From Ramlibacter algicola (GTDB taxonomy: Bacteria > Pseudomonadota > Gammaproteobacteria > Burkholderiales > Burkholderiaceae_C), in the NCBI RefSeq assembly GCF_016641735.1, contig NZ_JAEDAO010000001.1, positions 1,302,001-1,366,000 of the forward strand: a DNA stretch of 64,000 bases, in the 5' to 3' direction. The notes under the pieces were generated by a model. That model did not search any database. It was not told the DNA's origin and worked only from the letters and a program-made list of their open reading frames with translations. Of this stretch, positions 38,497-46,245 are shown piece after piece; position 1 is the first letter of the stretch; each line of letters opens with the position of its first letter. Made by a program: the position numbers and the translations under genes.

Positions 38497-38985
38497 ATGC
38501 GACGATCCCCCACGCCCTTGCTGGCCGCGCTGCTCGCGGCCTTCCTCGCCTGGCCCGCGACCGCGGCGCCCGAGCGGCAGGACGCGCGCGACCCGCCCGC
38601 GGCGTCCGCGAAGAAGAAGGCGGCGCCAAAGGTGCCGAAGCGCCAAGTCGGCAAGGCGTCCTTCTACGCCAAGATGTTCAACGGCCGCAAGATGGCCAAC
38701 GGCAAGCCGATGAACCCGAACGACGACAACGCGGCCAGCAGGACGCTGCCGCTGGGCACGAAGGCCCTCGTGACGAACCTCGAGAACGGCAAGAGCACCG
38801 TCGTCACGATCGAGGACCGCGGGCCGTATGTCGGCGGCCGCATCGTCGACCTGTCGCCAGCCAGCGCGAAGGACATCGGCCTCGAGCCGAAGCAGGGACT
38901 CGCGACCGTGGAGGTCGTGCCGCTGGAAGTGCCGCAGCCGGACGCCGGCAGCGTGAAGGTGGGCGACGCCTCGACGCCGCCCTGA
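38497..38985 (+). CDS. RlpA-like double-psi beta-barrel protein, atypical active site
   Basis: The 162-residue secreted protein has a signal peptide to about residue 24 (ATA-AP), a Lys/Pro-rich linker and an RlpA-type DPBB domain (50-140). RlpA of Pseudomonas is a lytic transglycosylase for naked glycan strands. Here the acidic residue of the usual NGE motif is Lys70 (ANGKPM) and the usual AAH is AAS (Ser81), while the DRGP aspartate (Asp107) is kept. No lipobox or SPOR domain is present. It may be a binding protein rather than an active enzyme. Confidence 0.82.
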   Translation: MRRSPTPLLAALLAAFLAWPATAAPERQDARDPPAASAKKKAAPKVPKRQVGKASFYAKMFNGRKMANGKPMNPNDDNAASRTLPLGTKALVTNLENGKSTVVTIEDRGPYVGGRIVDLSPASAKDIGLEPKQGLATVEVVPLEVPQPDAGSVKVGDASTPP

Positions 38986-39058
38986 CCCAGCCTTGGCCTG
39001 CGCGGCCTCGCACCTTTGTCCTACACCCTCCGGCTCTGCCGCTTCCTAGCATCCGTGC

Positions 39059-39340
39059 ATGCGCTTGCGCCGTTCCGACTACGCGAAGATCCTCGCGGCC
39101 CAGACCGAGTTGTCCCGTGCCGAGGAGGACTACCAGCGCCTGCGCGCCGCCTACCTCAAGGTCGCCCAGGAAGAGCCCGGGCATGAAGTCGCGCTGGCGA
39201 TGATCGGCGCCGACATGGACCGCGCGCACGCGGTCCTGCAGTCGCTGATCGGGCTGCCGCACATGCCCTTCACGCACGACCCGAGCCGGATCGTGCGCCG
39301 CGAGGCCGAAGAGCAGCGCGAAGAGGAAGAGAGCACCTGA
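39059..39340 (+). CDS. Small helical hypothetical protein
   Basis: The 93-residue charged protein is mostly helical, with likely coiled coil at residues 8-35 and 42-60, and a highly acidic C-terminal tail (EEQREEEEST). There is no signal peptide, no metal motif and no recognised family. It stands alone 73 bases after the RlpA-like gene. Confidence 0.6.
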   Translation: MRLRRSDYAKILAAQTELSRAEEDYQRLRAAYLKVAQEEPGHEVALAMIGADMDRAHAVLQSLIGLPHMPFTHDPSRIVRREAEEQREEEEST

Positions 39341-39438
39341 CGCGACGCGTCGGCCTGCACCGACAGGGGCTTGGCATCGCGGCCGAAGGGCAGGGTTCGT
39401 CGAGCGCGGGACCATGGGCGTCCCGCGAGGAGGCCAGC

Positions 39439-39600
39439 ATGATCCCGTACCAGGTCGATCCCAGCCTGCACCCCGTGCAGCCCGCCGCGCCGCAGCTGGA
39501 CGACGGCTGTTCGCCGCCTGCCGTGGCCGGGACCACCGGGCCCGCGAACGAGCGAGATGCAGCGCCGCCGCCGGTGCTGCCCGACAAGAGCGATTTCTGA
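39439..39600 (+). CDS. Small proline-rich protein, unknown (53 aa)
   Basis: The frame reads MIPYQVDPSLHPVQPAAPQ and continues Pro/Ala-rich to PDKSDF. GCGAGGAGG lies just upstream of the ATG at a good spacing. It is probably disordered, with one cysteine. It is first of four closely spaced tiny frames on this strand. Support comes from the ribosome site and the cluster arrangement; no homology is claimed. Confidence 0.5.
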   Translation: MIPYQVDPSLHPVQPAAPQLDDGCSPPAVAGTTGPANERDAAPPPVLPDKSDF

Positions 39601-39602
39601 CC

Positions 39603-39761
39603 ATGGCCACGCACCACCTGCCGCCCGAAGCCCCCGAGGACGACGAGGCGCAGGACACCGGCGCCCCCAATTCCAGCCACCTGCCCGTCGAACCCGAGTT
39701 CGGACCGATGCCACCGGCCGCCGAACCCGAGGAGCCGGTCGGCCGGCCGCCCCCGATCTGA
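39603..39761 (+). CDS. Small acidic, proline-rich protein, unknown (52 aa)
   Basis: It opens MATHHLPPEAPEDDEAQ and ends EEPVGRPPPI. It is strongly acidic and Pro-rich, with no hydrophobic core. It starts two bases after the previous stop, which suggests coupled translation. Confidence 0.5.
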   Translation: MATHHLPPEAPEDDEAQDTGAPNSSHLPVEPEFGPMPPAAEPEEPVGRPPPI

Positions 39762-39777
39762 AGCAACCGGAGTCCCC

Positions 39778-39912
39778 ATGCAACATCCCCTGCCCCCCGG
39801 TCTCGAGCGAGAGGAGCCCGATCTCTGGATCGAGGACGACATCCCCACGCCGGCGGCCGACGACGACGAGGACGAGGAGCGCGCGAAGGCGCGCGACACG
39901 CCGCAGGGATGA
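39778..39912 (+). CDS. Small acidic protein, unknown (44 aa)
   Basis: It opens MQHPLPPGLEREEPDLWIED and carries a run of Asp/Glu before a basic-mixed end. GGAG is eight bases upstream of the ATG. The stop overlaps the start of the next frame (ATGA). Confidence 0.48.
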   Translation: MQHPLPPGLEREEPDLWIEDDIPTPAADDDEDEERAKARDTPQG

Positions 39913-40055
39913 CCCCCGGGACCCCGACGCCAGAGCCCGACCTGCCGGAGCCGCCCAAGCCGGCGGACCCGGAGCCGCGGCACCCGCCGAAGGACCCGGA
40001 TCGTTCGCATCCGCCGGAGCCTGACGAAGGCCACTCGGAACATCCCAAGCAGTAG
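39909..40055 (+). CDS. Small Pro/Glu/Asp-rich protein, unknown (48 aa)
   Basis: This low-complexity chain of PEP, PKP, PEPD and HPP units ends in HSEHPKQ. It starts inside the previous stop codon (ATGA overlap). Intrinsic disorder is nearly certain. Function is unknown. Confidence 0.45.
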   Translation: MTPGTPTPEPDLPEPPKPADPEPRHPPKDPDRSHPPEPDEGHSEHPKQ

Positions 40056-40075
40056 CGGCGCGCGAAGCGCGTGCG

Positions 40076-40831
40076 CTAGCCGTCGTTCGCGGCCAGCAAC
40101 CCTTGCGCGTCCTCGTCGAAGCCCGCCACCGGCGTGGACTTCGCGAGCGCCATCCACACGCCGAAGGGCAGGGCCGCGCGGCGGGCGCGGGCCGCGTTGC
40201 GTGCGACGACGAGCCGCTCGCCTTCGAGCACCAGCACCCCGCAGCCTTCGGGCACTTCGTCCGGCGAAGCGATCGCACGGCCTCGCGCATCGCACCCCAG
40301 CACGTACCAGCACTCGCCGAGATCGAGATACGACGCCCGCTTGGCCGCTTGCCGCAGGTCGGCGAGCAGGTCGCTGCGGCGCACCTTCACTTCGTGCACC
40401 ACCGGCTCGACGTACTCGGCCACCGACGTATTGCGGATCGAGAAGACGTCCGGCCGGCACATGCACCACTGCGGCGGATCCTCCGGTGCGGTCCCGGGCA
40501 CGAGCGCGCGCAACGTGAGGTTGCGCCAGGCGACGCGGCCGGCGCGGACCATCTCGCGTGCGACGCGCTCCACCAGCGCTTCGTGCGCCGACAGCCGCGC
40601 GCGGTTGCGCTGCGCGCCGGCGGCGATGAGGGCCAGGCCGGCATCGGTCACGCGCATGCACTCGTGGCCACTGGAGGCGACGATGCGCTCGAGCAGGCCC
40701 GCGGCCAGCAGCTCCACCTCGAGCAAGTCCTGGCACGGCCAGCCGGCCGAGCGGTACACCTCGCGCAGGCGGCGCGCGTGCACGGCGCCGATCGCGGGCG
40801 GGGCAGGCTGCGTTGCGGGCAGGGCGTCCAT
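40076..40831 (-). CDS. Hypothetical protein with PD-(D/E)XK nuclease-like motif
   Basis: The 251-residue protein is of unknown family. Residues about 20-105 look like a helical, winged-helix-type region. The second half contains RPDVFSI followed about 20 residues later by HEVKVRRSDLLADL, a spacing and pattern (Asp, then Glu-x-Lys) like the core of PD-(D/E)XK nucleases, including MmcB-type repair proteins. Start MDALPATQ is preferred over a longer frame that runs into the divergent gene's promoter. A role in DNA processing is a motif-based guess. Confidence 0.6.
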   Translation of the reverse strand: MDALPATQPAPPAIGAVHARRLREVYRSAGWPCQDLLEVELLAAGLLERIVASSGHECMRVTDAGLALIAAGAQRNRARLSAHEALVERVAREMVRAGRVAWRNLTLRALVPGTAPEDPPQWCMCRPDVFSIRNTSVAEYVEPVVHEVKVRRSDLLADLRQAAKRASYLDLGECWYVLGCDARGRAIASPDEVPEGCGVLVLEGERLVVARNAARARRAALPFGVWMALAKSTPVAGFDEDAQGLLAANDG

Positions 40832-40930
40832 GGGGAGGGGCAGTTTACGCCGCGACCGTAGGCAGCCTCCCACGCAGGAAGTGGCCGTTGCCTGATCGGC
40901 AGCCCGGCTCACCCAACCACAATCCGCGCC

Positions 40931-41239
40931 ATGGCAGAGAGAGCCACCTTCGGGATCACCGCGCTGCGCTACGCCGGCTCGCAAGTCGTCGAGGCCATGA
41001 TGGGCCTCATGGACCCGAGCGCGCGTCGCTGGGACCTGCGTCCCGTGCCGACGCGCGTGACCGAGGTCGTCGACCGCCTGGTCGAGGGCGACACCGTGAT
41101 CAGCGTGTTCCCCGATGACGCGGGCGGGCTGCAGGCCGGGCCCGAGGTCAAGGTCGACGTCCTGCCCGAAGGCGTCGAGGCGCTCGCGCTCGACGACGGG
41201 CGCCCCGGCCGCCGCCTGGCCGACCTCCCGCGCTTCTGA
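40931..41239 (+). CDS. Hypothetical protein (102 aa)
   Basis: The small soluble protein has an alternating hydrophobic pattern suggesting a beta-rich fold after an N-terminal helix (residues 10-25). It includes VVDRLVEGDTVISVFPDD and VKVDVLPEGVEAL. There is no signal peptide and no recognised family. It is divergent from the nuclease-like gene. The ATG has AGAG-type purines upstream only weakly. Confidence 0.55.
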   Translation: MAERATFGITALRYAGSQVVEAMMGLMDPSARRWDLRPVPTRVTEVVDRLVEGDTVISVFPDDAGGLQAGPEVKVDVLPEGVEALALDDGRPGRRLADLPRF

Positions 41240-41665
41240 CCTCCTCCTCGCGCAAGTGAGTGCACGGCCTGCCTCGGCCGTGTGACTTCCTGCTCACCCA
41301 CGAACGTTTGGACGCACGCGCTTGCAACGTGCTGCACGGTGCACGCGCGGTTACGTGATGCCGTGTCGGAATTGCCGGACACGAAGGTGGGCCGGTACCG
41401 ACAGGAAGCGGCGTGTGCAACCTACCTCGCGGGCATGTCCATTTTTCACACCATCAACGCCATGGCAGAAGTTCAACGGCGAGACACAGCGAAGCACGGG
41501 GCTTGCACCAACGCGGAAGGCGACGCAAGCCGAGCGTGGCACGCAAGCGACGCGCATTACACGCCGTTGCCGTCCGAGAACGCTTGTCACACGCGGCACG
41601 CAACCGGTGCCGCAACAAATGTTTCCAGAGTTGTAGGCCGTCAACCGGCGGCCAGGGAGAGCAGC
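41240..41665 (+). promoter_or_regulatory. Long leader/promoter region of the EPS operon
   Basis: This 426-base non-coding gap precedes epsA. It is less GC-biased than its surroundings and contains short dyads: CGGCAC (41594) with GTGCCG (41607), and GTGTC/GACAC arms around 41362-41381. One in-frame extension of epsA runs through it but lacks coding character. This is the likely place for regulation of the EPS locus. No sigma-54 or known operator match was convincing. Confidence 0.5.
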
Positions 41666-42454
41666 ATGAGCACGTCGCTGGCGTTGCCGGATGTCGATCC
41701 GGTGCAGTTTTTGAAGATCGCTGGCATGGGCGCCCAGTTGCGCACGCATGCGGACCTGTGGCGCTGGCTGCAGGGCGAGGTGCAGCAGTGGCTGCCTCAC
41801 CAGATCATGGTGGTGGGGTGGGGCGACTTCCGCAATGGCGAGCTGCAGTACGACATCATTTCCAGCCTGCCGGGCCTGCGCACGCACCTGTGCCCGCCGG
41901 CCCGCATCGCGCCGCTGGTGGGCTACTTCCGCGATTGCTGGGTCGCCGCGCAGTCGCAGCCCTGCCAGCTCGACATCTCCGGCTGCGGCCAACTGCTCGG
42001 CGAGGCCGGGCAGGGCTGGGCGCCGTCCCCCGGCGTGCCGGGCATGCACACCGCGCTCGTCCATGGCGTCGGTGACGTGCGCCTGGGCGGCGAACGTGTC
42101 TTCGCCGCGCTGACCTCGGGCGTGGCCCCGCAAGGCGGCGCCGGCGCGCTGAAGCTGCTGGTGCCCTTCATCGATTCCGCGCTGCGCCGCATGCCGCCGG
42201 CGCCGATGCGCCAGCCCGGCGCCGAGCGCTGCCAGGTCGAGCAGCTGGTGGTCCGCCTGGGCCAGCTGTCCGAGCGCGAGCGCCAGATCATGGTCTGGGT
42301 CGCGATGGGCAAGACCAACCCCGAGATCGGCTGCATCCTGCACATCAGCGAGTTCACGGTGAAGAACCACATGAAGAGCATCTTCAGCAAGCTGGACGTG
42401 AGCAATCGCGCCCAGGCCGTGGCCAAGCTGACCCGGATGGCGACGTATGCCTGA
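41666..42454 (+). CDS. epsA: EpsA-type LuxR-family transcriptional regulator of EPS synthesis
   Basis: The 262-residue regulator has an N-terminal region of about 190 residues unlike autoinducer or receiver domains, and a C-terminal LuxR/GerE helix-turn-helix (about 196-255: LSERERQIMVWVAMGKTNPEIG then FTVKNHMKSIFSKLDVSNR). This layout and its place at the head of an Eps cluster match EpsA of the Methylobacillus-type loci. AGGGAGAG precedes the ATG. The stop overlaps the priming transferase gene by eight bases, so the regulator is co-expressed with the genes it probably controls. Confidence 0.9.
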   Translation: MSTSLALPDVDPVQFLKIAGMGAQLRTHADLWRWLQGEVQQWLPHQIMVVGWGDFRNGELQYDIISSLPGLRTHLCPPARIAPLVGYFRDCWVAAQSQPCQLDISGCGQLLGEAGQGWAPSPGVPGMHTALVHGVGDVRLGGERVFAALTSGVAPQGGAGALKLLVPFIDSALRRMPPAPMRQPGAERCQVEQLVVRLGQLSERERQIMVWVAMGKTNPEIGCILHISEFTVKNHMKSIFSKLDVSNRAQAVAKLTRMATYA

Positions 42455-43907
42455 GACGCAAGCCGAGCGCGTGCTCGCGGCCGCCGGGACCACGGCGGCG
42501 GCAAGCAGCGCCGCGCCTCCCCCGGCCCCGGCGCTGCCCGGGCCGGCCGTCTTCAGCCACAGCCGGCTGTTGCGCTCGTGCGAGGCGTTCGTCGAGCCGC
42601 TCGCGACCGTGCTGGCGCTGTGGGCCATCGTGTGGGTGATCGAAGGCTCCATCACGCCCAGCTGGCTGGTCGTGTCGGTGCTCGCGTTCGCGCTGGCCTA
42701 TCCCGGCCGCCCGCAACTGCGCGCGTCGCCGGCGCGTGTGGTGTCCGACACCGTGCTCGCCTGGGCCTGGACCTGCGGCCTGCTGCTGGCCATGGGCTAT
42801 GCCACCGGCCACCTCGACGACTTCTCGCGCGACGTCGTGCTGCACTGGCTGTGGTTCGCGCCGGTCGCGCAACTGCTCGCGCACTGGGGACTGCGGCAGG
42901 CCGCGCCGCACATCGTCCGGCTGCAGGGCCCGCCGCTGCGCGCGGTGGTGGTCGGCATGAACGAGCAGGGCGGCTCGCTGGCGGACCGGCTGGCGATGGC
43001 GCACTACACGGGCGTCGAGCTCCTGGGCTTCTTCGACGACCGCACGCCCGACCGCATCCACGGCCGCCGGCACCGCATGCTGGGGCGCATCCACGAGATC
43101 GCCGACTACGTGAAGCGCAATCGCGTGCACCTGGTGTACCTGTCGCTGCCGATGGCGTCGCAGCCGCGCATCAAGCAGCTGCTCGACGCCCTCAAGGACA
43201 CGACGGCGTCGGTCTACTTCGTGCCGGACATGTTCGTGACGGACCTGATCCAGGGACGCACGGACTCCGTCTGCGGCCTGCCCGTGATCTCGGTGTGCGA
43301 GACGCCGTTCCGCGGGCCCAACGCGGTCCTCAAGCGGGTGAGCGACGTGGTCCTGTCTGTTGCAATCCTGCTACTGCTGTCGCCGCTGCTGGTGGCGATC
43401 GCCGCCGCGGTCAAGCTGTCGTCGCCGGGGCCGGTGATCTTCCGCCAGCGCCGCTACGGCGTCTGGGGCCAGGAAATCATCGTCTACAAGTTCCGCTCGA
43501 TGACGGTGACCGAGGACGGACCGGTGGTGACCCAGGCGCGCAAGGACGACGCGCGCGTCACCCGGCTGGGCGCCTTCCTGCGCCGCACGTCGATGGATGA
43601 GCTTCCGCAGTTCGTCAACGTGCTGCAGGGGCGGATGAGCATCGTCGGGCCGCGCCCGCATGCGGTGGCGCACAACGAGTTCTACCGGCCGTTGATCAAG
43701 AGCTACATGATCCGCCATAAGGTCAAACCCGGGATCACGGGCTGGGCCCAGGTGAACGGCTATCGCGGGGAAACCGACTCGCTGGAAAAGATGGAAGCGC
43801 GTATTCGCTGCGACCTCGACTATCTGCGAAACTGGTCCCTGCGGCTGGACCTCTACATCATCTGGAGGACCATCCGGCTGGTGTTCAAGGACGGAGCGGC
43901 TTATTGA
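42447..43907 (+). CDS. Undecaprenyl-phosphate sugar phosphotransferase (priming enzyme)
   Basis: The 486-residue polyprenyl-phosphate hexose-1-phosphate transferase is of the WcaJ/WbaP type. It has an Ala/Pro-rich cytoplasmic tail, four or five membrane segments (about 50-155), a nucleotide-binding-like middle domain (about 165-290) and the catalytic C-terminal domain starting KRVSDVVLSV with YKFRSM, DELPQFVNVLQG and KPGITGWAQV. It puts the first sugar, usually glucose, on the lipid carrier and so starts each repeat unit. It belongs to the forward EPS operon. Confidence 0.93.
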   Translation: MPETQAERVLAAAGTTAAASSAAPPPAPALPGPAVFSHSRLLRSCEAFVEPLATVLALWAIVWVIEGSITPSWLVVSVLAFALAYPGRPQLRASPARVVSDTVLAWAWTCGLLLAMGYATGHLDDFSRDVVLHWLWFAPVAQLLAHWGLRQAAPHIVRLQGPPLRAVVVGMNEQGGSLADRLAMAHYTGVELLGFFDDRTPDRIHGRRHRMLGRIHEIADYVKRNRVHLVYLSLPMASQPRIKQLLDALKDTTASVYFVPDMFVTDLIQGRTDSVCGLPVISVCETPFRGPNAVLKRVSDVVLSVAILLLLSPLLVAIAAAVKLSSPGPVIFRQRRYGVWGQEIIVYKFRSMTVTEDGPVVTQARKDDARVTRLGAFLRRTSMDELPQFVNVLQGRMSIVGPRPHAVAHNEFYRPLIKSYMIRHKVKPGITGWAQVNGYRGETDSLEKMEARIRCDLDYLRNWSLRLDLYIIWRTIRLVFKDGAAY

Positions 43908-44000
43908 GCACTAGCGCGAATGAGCCATTGTCCGCCCGTAGCCTGCGCGCAACGATGCAAGTCTTCGGGAGCGCGGGTGCCTCGCGAGAGTGAACACCAA

Positions 44001-45326
44001 ATGAAGAAACCGTCCTTCCGGCCCCTGCTCACCGCCACCGCCGCGGCCGCGGCCTGCCTGCTGCCCGCGATGGGCGCGCATGCGCAGACCACGCTGCAGT
44101 CCCCCGGCGGCCAACCCGGCGAATCAGCGGCGCAACCCGCTGGCCAGTCGATGGCCATCCCCATGGGCCAGGGCATGAGCGTGCCCATGTCGCCCGCGCA
44201 GTCGATCTCGCAGCCGTTCCCGCCGACCACCGCGCTGCCGCTGGAAGGCGACCGCGAAGGCCTGCGTTTCCGCGCATCGGCGGGCGTCGAGCGTGACAGC
44301 AACGTCAGCCGCGTGAACACCGGCGAGATCTCCGACACCATCACCTCGGTCGGCGTGGGCCTGCGCTTCAACAAGCGCTACAGCCTGCAGCGCGTGGTGC
44401 TGGACGTCGCGGCGGACCACTACCGCTTCGACAAGCTGGACACCAACTACACGACGCTGAACTACTCGGCGGCCTGGTACTGGGCGGTGGGCAACGTCCT
44501 GGACGGCGTCGCCAGCGCCGAGCGCCGGCAGTTCCGCGACGTCACCGCCAACGGCCTGGTGAGCGCGCTGAACCGCCGCACCGAGAGCAACGAGCTGGTC
44601 GAGGGCCGCTACAAGATCGGCGCCAGCTACCGCCTGCTCGCCGGCATCCAGCACACGGCCTCGCGCAGCACCGACCCCACCGCGTGGGACGGGAACCCCG
44701 ACGTGACCAGCGGCCGCGTGGGCGTGCAGTACGAATCGGCCCGCGGCTCCACCGTCACGGCGCGCTACCGCCACGGCGACGGCGACTACAACAACGCGCT
44801 GGCGCCCAAGTTCAAGGACGACGAAGTCACGCTGGCCGTGCACTGGGCGGTGTCGCCCATCACGGCGGTCGACGCGACCATCGGCAACCTGCGCCGCGAA
44901 CACGAAGGCGCGTCCGCGCGCAACTTCGACGGCGCCATCGGCTCGCTGGGCGTGACGTGGGATGCCACCGCCAAGACGCGCCTGGTCGCCGGCTACTCGC
45001 GCGACCTGGGCAGCTACCTGCTCGGCAGCGGCGGCCACGTCGAGAGCGACCGCGTGTTCGTCGGCCCGGTGTGGCGCATCACGACGCAGACCGCCCTGAG
45101 CGCGCGCGTCGAGCACGAGAACCGCAAGTGGGTGGACGTCGGCGGCGCGACGATCGACGTCGGCCGCGGCGACAAGTTCGATGTCGTGGCCCTGGGCCTC
45201 GACTGGCAGCCGTGGCGCACCGTGGGTGTGTCCGCGCAGTACCGCAACGAGAAGCGCTCGTCGTCGGTGCCGATTTTCAATTACCGCGCCAACGTGGTCG
45301 GGCTGGCCGTCAAGCTGAACATCTAG
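44001..45326 (+). CDS. epsL: EpsL-like outer-membrane beta-barrel protein
   Basis: The 441-residue protein has a signal peptide to about residue 28 (AHA-QT), a Gln/Pro/Met-rich spacer, and then about 340 residues of alternating amphipathic strands with many aromatic girdle residues, ending in VGLAVKLNI. It fits EpsL/Gfo-type barrel proteins of exosortase-type EPS loci, thought to help polysaccharide pass the outer membrane. It starts 93 bases after the priming transferase gene. Confidence 0.85.
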   Translation: MKKPSFRPLLTATAAAAACLLPAMGAHAQTTLQSPGGQPGESAAQPAGQSMAIPMGQGMSVPMSPAQSISQPFPPTTALPLEGDREGLRFRASAGVERDSNVSRVNTGEISDTITSVGVGLRFNKRYSLQRVVLDVAADHYRFDKLDTNYTTLNYSAAWYWAVGNVLDGVASAERRQFRDVTANGLVSALNRRTESNELVEGRYKIGASYRLLAGIQHTASRSTDPTAWDGNPDVTSGRVGVQYESARGSTVTARYRHGDGDYNNALAPKFKDDEVTLAVHWAVSPITAVDATIGNLRREHEGASARNFDGAIGSLGVTWDATAKTRLVAGYSRDLGSYLLGSGGHVESDRVFVGPVWRITTQTALSARVEHENRKWVDVGGATIDVGRGDKFDVVALGLDWQPWRTVGVSAQYRNEKRSSSVPIFNYRANVVGLAVKLNI

Positions 45327-45385
45327 GTTCCGGCGGCTCCCCGGCCATGCGGCGCCAGACCGCAGGTCATTGAAGGGAGAGAGAA

Positions 45386-46225
45386 ATGAAGTTCGTGTTT
45401 CGATGGATCGGGTTGTTCCTGATCACCACCTGGGCCGCTCTGGCGGCGGCCCAGCCCGACCCGGGAGGGGGAGGCGCCGGCGGGGCCCAAACCGCCAGCG
45501 CCGATTACAGGCTGGGACCCGGTGACCAGATCCGGGTGCAGGTCTACCAGAACCCCGACCTGACCGTCGAGACACGCGTGTCCGAGCAGGGCACGATCAA
45601 CTACCCGCTGATCGGGAACGTCCAATTGGGCGGCACCACGATCGGCGACGCCGAGAAGAAGATCGCCTCGGCGCTCAAGAGCGGCAACTTCCTGCGCCAG
45701 CCGCAGGTGAACATCGTCCTGCTGCAGGTGCGCGGCAACCAGGTGTCCGTCCTGGGCCAGGTGCAGAAGCCGGGGCGGTTCCCGCTGGAGACGACCAACA
45801 CGCGCGTCAGCGACCTGCTCGCGGCGGCCGGCGGCGTCACGCCCATGGGCGACGACACGCTGATCGTCACCGGCACGCGCAGCGGCCAGCCGTTCCGCAA
45901 GGTCATCGACATTCCCGCGCTGTTCCTGAACCAGCGCGGCCAGGACGACATCCTGGTGCAGGGCGGCGACACGCTGTTCGTCAACAAGGCGCCCGTCTAC
46001 TACATCTACGGCGAGGCGCAGAAGCCCGGACCGTACCGCATCGAGCGCGGCATGACCGTGCAGCAGGCCATCGCGCAAGGCGGCGGCCCGACCCCGCGCG
46101 GCAGCCTCAACCGGTTGAAGGTCACCCGCACCACGCCTGACGGCAAGAAGGTGGAAGCCGACGCTCGCCTGAGCGACCCGGTGATGCCCAACGACGTCAT
46201 CTTCGTCCGCGAAAGCCTGTTCTGA
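45386..46225 (+). CDS. epsE: EpsE: Wza-family polysaccharide export protein
   Basis: The 279-residue export protein has a signal peptide (to about residue 22), a Gly-rich spacer, a Poly_export domain (YRLGPGDQIRVQVYQNPDLT near residue 39) and two SLBB-type domains (GQVQKPGRFPLE and GEAQKPGPYRIERG). No lipobox cysteine is seen, so it is probably not lipid-anchored, unlike Wza. It should form the periplasmic/outer-membrane channel. GGGAGAGAG lies just upstream. Confidence 0.93.
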   Translation: MKFVFRWIGLFLITTWAALAAAQPDPGGGGAGGAQTASADYRLGPGDQIRVQVYQNPDLTVETRVSEQGTINYPLIGNVQLGGTTIGDAEKKIASALKSGNFLRQPQVNIVLLQVRGNQVSVLGQVQKPGRFPLETTNTRVSDLLAAAGGVTPMGDDTLIVTGTRSGQPFRKVIDIPALFLNQRGQDDILVQGGDTLFVNKAPVYYIYGEAQKPGPYRIERGMTVQQAIAQGGGPTPRGSLNRLKVTRTTPDGKKVEADARLSDPVMPNDVIFVRESLF

Positions 46226-46245
46226 AGCAGTAAGGAGGCTTCGCC

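Noticed and set aside
41537-41551. TGGCAC box resembling a sigma-54 -24 element upstream of epsA
   Set aside because: The -12 GC is missing at the required spacing, so the match is only half of the consensus.
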